Source: Robinsoniella peoriensis (lineage in GTDB: Bacteria > Bacillota > Clostridia > Lachnospirales > Lachnospiraceae). From it: a DNA stretch of 64,000 nucleotides. Below are positions 61,941 to 64,000 of the stretch, piece by piece. Position 1 is the first letter of the stretch. Each line of letters begins with the position of its first letter. The position numbers and the translations under genes are program-made. The notes beneath the pieces were generated by a model. It did not search any database. It saw only the letters and a list, made by a program, of their open reading frames with translations, and had not been told where the DNA came from. Where the stretch lies: the NCBI RefSeq assembly GCF_042680125.1, contig NZ_JBHTNY010000006.1, one strand, 5' to 3'.

Positions 61941-61979
61941 GTAAAGTAAAATAGATATGTCAAAAAGGAGGAATTTTTT
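61919..61979 (+). promoter_or_regulatory. hairpin that hides a ribosome site and carries a T-tract
   Basis: TTCCTCCTTTTTAGACATA (61919-61937) pairs with TATGTCAAAAAGGAGGAA (61956-61973), 18 pairs with one bulge, and is followed by TTTTTT. The right arm contains the AAAGGAGG ribosome site of the next gene. For readthrough from glgA this would act as terminator and ribosome-site block, while RNA started in the loop lacks the left arm. Confidence 0.7.
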
Positions 61980-62165
61980 ATGGCAGAAATATCAGAATTA
62001 GATTTACAGAACCTGCGTCATCTCATCGGTGGTTGTGCTACTACGCACTGTAAAATGACTGCATACGCATCTCAGGCTCAAGACCCGGGTGTAAAACAGT
62101 TTTTCCAGAAGTCAGCTCAGTCTGCAATGGAAACAAAGCAGCAGTTAATGGGATTCTTACAGTAA
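61980..62165 (+). CDS. small CotF-like spore protein
   Basis: A 61-residue helical protein (ELDLQNLRHLIGGCATTHCKM, split by its two cysteines; a C-terminal helix ends in MGFLQ). It resembles the short CotF/ferritin-like spore coat proteins of Clostridia. The AAAGGAGG ribosome site lies in a hairpin, and a SigG-type promoter precedes it, so forespore rather than mother-cell expression is likely. It forms a pair with the next gene 19 bases on. Its location in the spore is not known. Confidence 0.82.
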   Translation: MAEISELDLQNLRHLIGGCATTHCKMTAYASQAQDPGVKQFFQKSAQSAMETKQQLMGFLQ

Positions 62166-62184
62166 TCAACAGGAGGAAAAAAAC

Positions 62185-62433
62185 ATGGATGAAAAAACAA
62201 TGGTATCTGACACGCTTGTAGGTATTAACGGTGAATTAACACGTTATGCTGAGATGATTACCCAGTCTGAAAATCCACAGCTGAAACAGACTTTAAAACA
62301 GATCCGTAATCAGTGTGAAATGTCTCAGGAAGAAATTTACCAGATCGCAAGAGCAAAAGCTTATTATGTGCCGGCTGCAAAAGCAACGGCAGAAGAAATC
62401 TCTCATGTACGTTCTATTCTGACTCAGGGTTAA
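62185..62433 (+). CDS. CotF-like spore coat protein
   Basis: An 82-residue helical protein of the CotF-like group: MVSDTLVGINGELTRYAEMI at the start and QEEIYQIARAKAYYVPAAKA later, the aromatic-and-proline turn being typical of clostridial coat proteins. It follows AGGAGG and is co-transcribed with the 61-residue gene. Both probably reach the spore surface or cortex. A stem-loop follows. Confidence 0.85.
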   Translation: MDEKTMVSDTLVGINGELTRYAEMITQSENPQLKQTLKQIRNQCEMSQEEIYQIARAKAYYVPAAKATAEEISHVRSILTQG

Positions 62434-62477
62434 TTAATGAGCTTCGGCTGAATATATTGGCCAAATAGAATGAAAAA

Positions 62478-62534
62478 GAAAGACCCGGATTGTCGGCTGT
62501 GGATTGATATGCAGCCTGCTTGTCCGGGTCTTTC
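62478..62534 (+). terminator. stem-loop after the CotF-like pair
   Basis: GAAAGACCCGGA pairs perfectly with TCCGGGTCTTTC, with an inner GGCTG/CAGCC pairing. T residues are within the stem end rather than after it, so termination is likely but less certain. The rest of the 370-base gap to the next gene holds only the promoter listed below. Confidence 0.7.
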
Positions 62535-62651
62535 TGTGCTGTTTCAAAATTTTTTTCTCCGGATTACTGTAAACCAGGCTGTACATCTTACTTCAGTCGA
62601 AGCGAAATTATCCAATTATGAAATAAAGTTAACTTAAATAAACATTAGTTC

Positions 62652-62680
62652 TTGTCTGCCTTGAATAATATAGTTATAAT
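62652..62680 (+). promoter_or_regulatory. vegetative promoter of the GNAT-like gene
   Basis: TTGTCT at 62652-62657, a 17-base spacer, and TATAAT at 62675-62680. Confidence 0.65.
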
Positions 62681-62803
62681 ACAGATAGTTTTTTATATAG
62701 TCATCAGAACAGGATGCCTAATGGATGTTCCTGGTCACTTTGCCGACTGCATTTCCGGCTGCAAATGAAGTTATCAATGAGCAGAATAGAAAGGTATAAG
62801 ATA

Positions 62804-63607
62804 ATGAGTATGAGTTTAAAAGATTTATGTGAAAAAATAGAATTACCCGAAGCAGTAATCAGCAATGTAATATTACTGGAACAAAGTTTAGAGTTGGATC
62901 AGTTAGACGAAGTGAACCTGCTTATGGATTCCGGAAACTGGGATACCGGGCTGAAAATACTGCGTACCCGGCTGGGGGAAGATAAAGAGGGATTTAAAAT
63001 TCTTACCGTGATGCTTTATGCAGCATTAAAAACGAAGATGACTTATGACCGGCTGGGGATTGAGGAGTCTGTTTTCTTAGATACGATGAAATGTTTTACG
63101 AGATTTGTCAATGAATACAGGGAAAGCTATGGTGACTATGGTTTTGACCGCGATTTTTGGGTACCCAGACAGTTATCCTGTCTGTTGTTTCGGCTTGGAA
63201 CTCTTGAATTCGAAATGAAAGTGATTGATAATGGCGGGGTACTGGATATACACATACCCTCAGACGCTGATCTATCCAGAGAAAAGTGTGATGAATCTTA
63301 CGAAATGGCAAAGCGGTTTTTTTTACATTATTTTCCGGAGTTTCAATACAAAAATATCTGCTGCAGCTCCTGGCTCCTTTCTCCTGAATTGAAAGAGGTG
63401 CTTCCGGTGGAATCAAAAATTATTCAGTTTCAGAATCAGTTTAAAATCACAGAGGTATATCCGGATAACCAGGAGTATTTGATCTGGATTTTTAAAAGTA
63501 AGGATATTCCATTTGAAAAATTACCTGAAAATACTTCTCTGCAAAAAAATGTGAAGCGGTATCTCCTGGAAGGAAAACACATTGGTAGTGCAGATGGGAT
63601 ATTATAA
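62804..63607 (+). CDS. acyltransferase-like protein with N-terminal NAT domain
   Basis: A 267-residue protein that resembles clostridial two-domain proteins with an N-terminal helical domain and a GNAT-like C-terminal domain (recalled as NAT_N / GNAT_C). Conserved-looking blocks are YGDYGFDRDFWVPRQ and LFRLGTLEFEM, and ICCSSWLLSPELKEVLP. The frame is open 30 codons further upstream, but AAAGG at 62790-62794 suits the ATG at 62804. Its stop lies within a hairpin shared with the stop of the convergent ABC gene. Substrate unknown. Confidence 0.78.
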   Translation: MSMSLKDLCEKIELPEAVISNVILLEQSLELDQLDEVNLLMDSGNWDTGLKILRTRLGEDKEGFKILTVMLYAALKTKMTYDRLGIEESVFLDTMKCFTRFVNEYRESYGDYGFDRDFWVPRQLSCLLFRLGTLEFEMKVIDNGGVLDIHIPSDADLSREKCDESYEMAKRFFLHYFPEFQYKNICCSSWLLSPELKEVLPVESKIIQFQNQFKITEVYPDNQEYLIWIFKSKDIPFEKLPENTSLQKNVKRYLLEGKHIGSADGIL

Positions 63608-64000
63608 TCCCATCTGTGTTTGATACATATCATAATAAAGACCTCTTCGGGTAAGCAGTTCTGTATGGTTTCCCATTTCAGCAATTTCTCCATCTTTTAA
63701 TAAGAGTATAACATCTGAATCCCGAATCGTTGATAATCGGTGGGCGATTATAAAAGAAGTACGGTTTTGTGTCAGATTCAATACGGCTTTTCGGATCTTC
63801 TGTTCTGTTCGGGTGTCTACGGAGCTGGTTGCCTCGTCCAGAATAAGGATCGGAGCATCTGCAAGGATTGCTCTGGCGATGGTAATAAGCTGGCGTTCGC
63901 CCTGGCTGAAACTGCCAACCTCTTCTCCCACTAGTGTATCATATCCGTTTGGCAGGCGGCTGATGAAACTATGTGCTCCTGCGGCTTTCGAGGCGGAAAT
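63602..64000 (-). CDS. ABC exporter ATP-binding domain (5' end outside window)
   Basis: The C-terminal 133 residues of an ABC multidrug or peptide exporter of the fused membrane-ATPase type. The reading frame continues past the window edge. The signature SFSQGERQLITIARAIL, Walker B LILDEATSSVD and the H-loop IIAHRLSTI are complete; the A-S-K-A-A-G-A-H-S-F Q-loop follow-up is seen at the edge. The SGGQ signature is SQGE, a common variant. It converges on the GNAT-like gene with a six-base overlap. The cargo cannot be told. Confidence 0.92.
   Translation of the reverse strand: MSASKAAGAHSFISRLPNGYDTLVGEEVGSFSQGERQLITIARAILADAPILILDEATSSVDTRTEQKIRKAVLNLTQNRTSFIIAHRLSTIRDSDVILLLKDGEIAEMGNHTELLTRRGLYYDMYQTQMGL

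Overview
The window reads as chromosome of an anaerobic, spore-forming Firmicute of the class Clostridia, most likely a gut-type Lachnospiraceae. The basis is the full spoIIIA operon, the conserved clostridial block nusB-xseA-xseB-ispA-dxs-tlyA-nadK-argR-recN-spoIVB-spo0A followed by glgA, two GH51 arabinofuranosidases, YesM/YesN regulation of a glycan locus, and strong AGGAGG-type ribosome binding sites. Genus and species cannot be fixed from the sequence alone. No rRNA, tRNA, CRISPR array, prophage or intact insertion sequence was seen.

Layout. 1-3.2 kb: end of an arabinose-polymer operon (two GH51 genes around a small cysteine-rich DUF6171-like gene). 3.3-4.8 kb: NifX-like protein and a Cof-type HAD phosphatase. 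5.0-10.0 kb: a compact six-gene operon under a MerR-type promoter (MerR, SCP2-like, alpha/beta hydrolase, condensation-like acyltransferase, acyl carrier protein, AMP-dependent ligase), which looks like a small acyl-conjugation pathway. 10.1-19.9 kb: housekeeping genes (CorA-type transporter, M20 peptidase, PatB/MalY lyase, glyoxalase-fold protein, DUF1905, TtcA-like enzyme, cardiolipin synthase, MetA, a secreted SH3-NlpC/P60 hydrolase). 20.0-38.3 kb: a glycan-use locus with two phosphoesterases, an ABC importer without its ATPase, GH38 alpha-mannosidase, M17-like peptidase, an unrecognised 527-residue protein, a DUF4091 (GH123-like) protein, YesM/YesN two-component genes and an OPA-like major facilitator. 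38.3-39.2 kb: divergent carbamate-kinase-like gene on the minus strand.

39.5-40.5 kb: a stretch without a real gene, bounded by a perfect consensus promoter and a strong terminator. It holds a purine-rich, C-poor predicted RNA of about 980 nt, with a Shine-Dalgarno plus three-codon ORF near its 5' end and a 14-15 nt degenerate TTTAAA repeat; I regard it as the best candidate for something undescribed. 40.7-46.1 kb: spoIIIAA-AH behind a likely SigE promoter. 46.2-48.8 kb: prfC between two similar perfect hairpins, a MITE-like palindromic element, and a lipoprotein with two identical-spacing C-x2-C-x18-H modules. 48.9-60.4 kb: Asp23/Gls24 protein, then the nusB-to-spo0A block. 60.5-64 kb: glgA, two small CotF-like spore proteins behind a perfect SigG-type promoter that lies inside a hairpin covering the first gene's ribosome binding site, a GNAT-like protein, and the end of an ABC exporter.

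Short palindromic elements with AGAGCGTGTTT ends recur between genes and often begin at the stop codon of the preceding gene. Start codons were chosen by ribosome binding site where the longest frame had none. All functions come from motifs and context read by eye; no database search was run.
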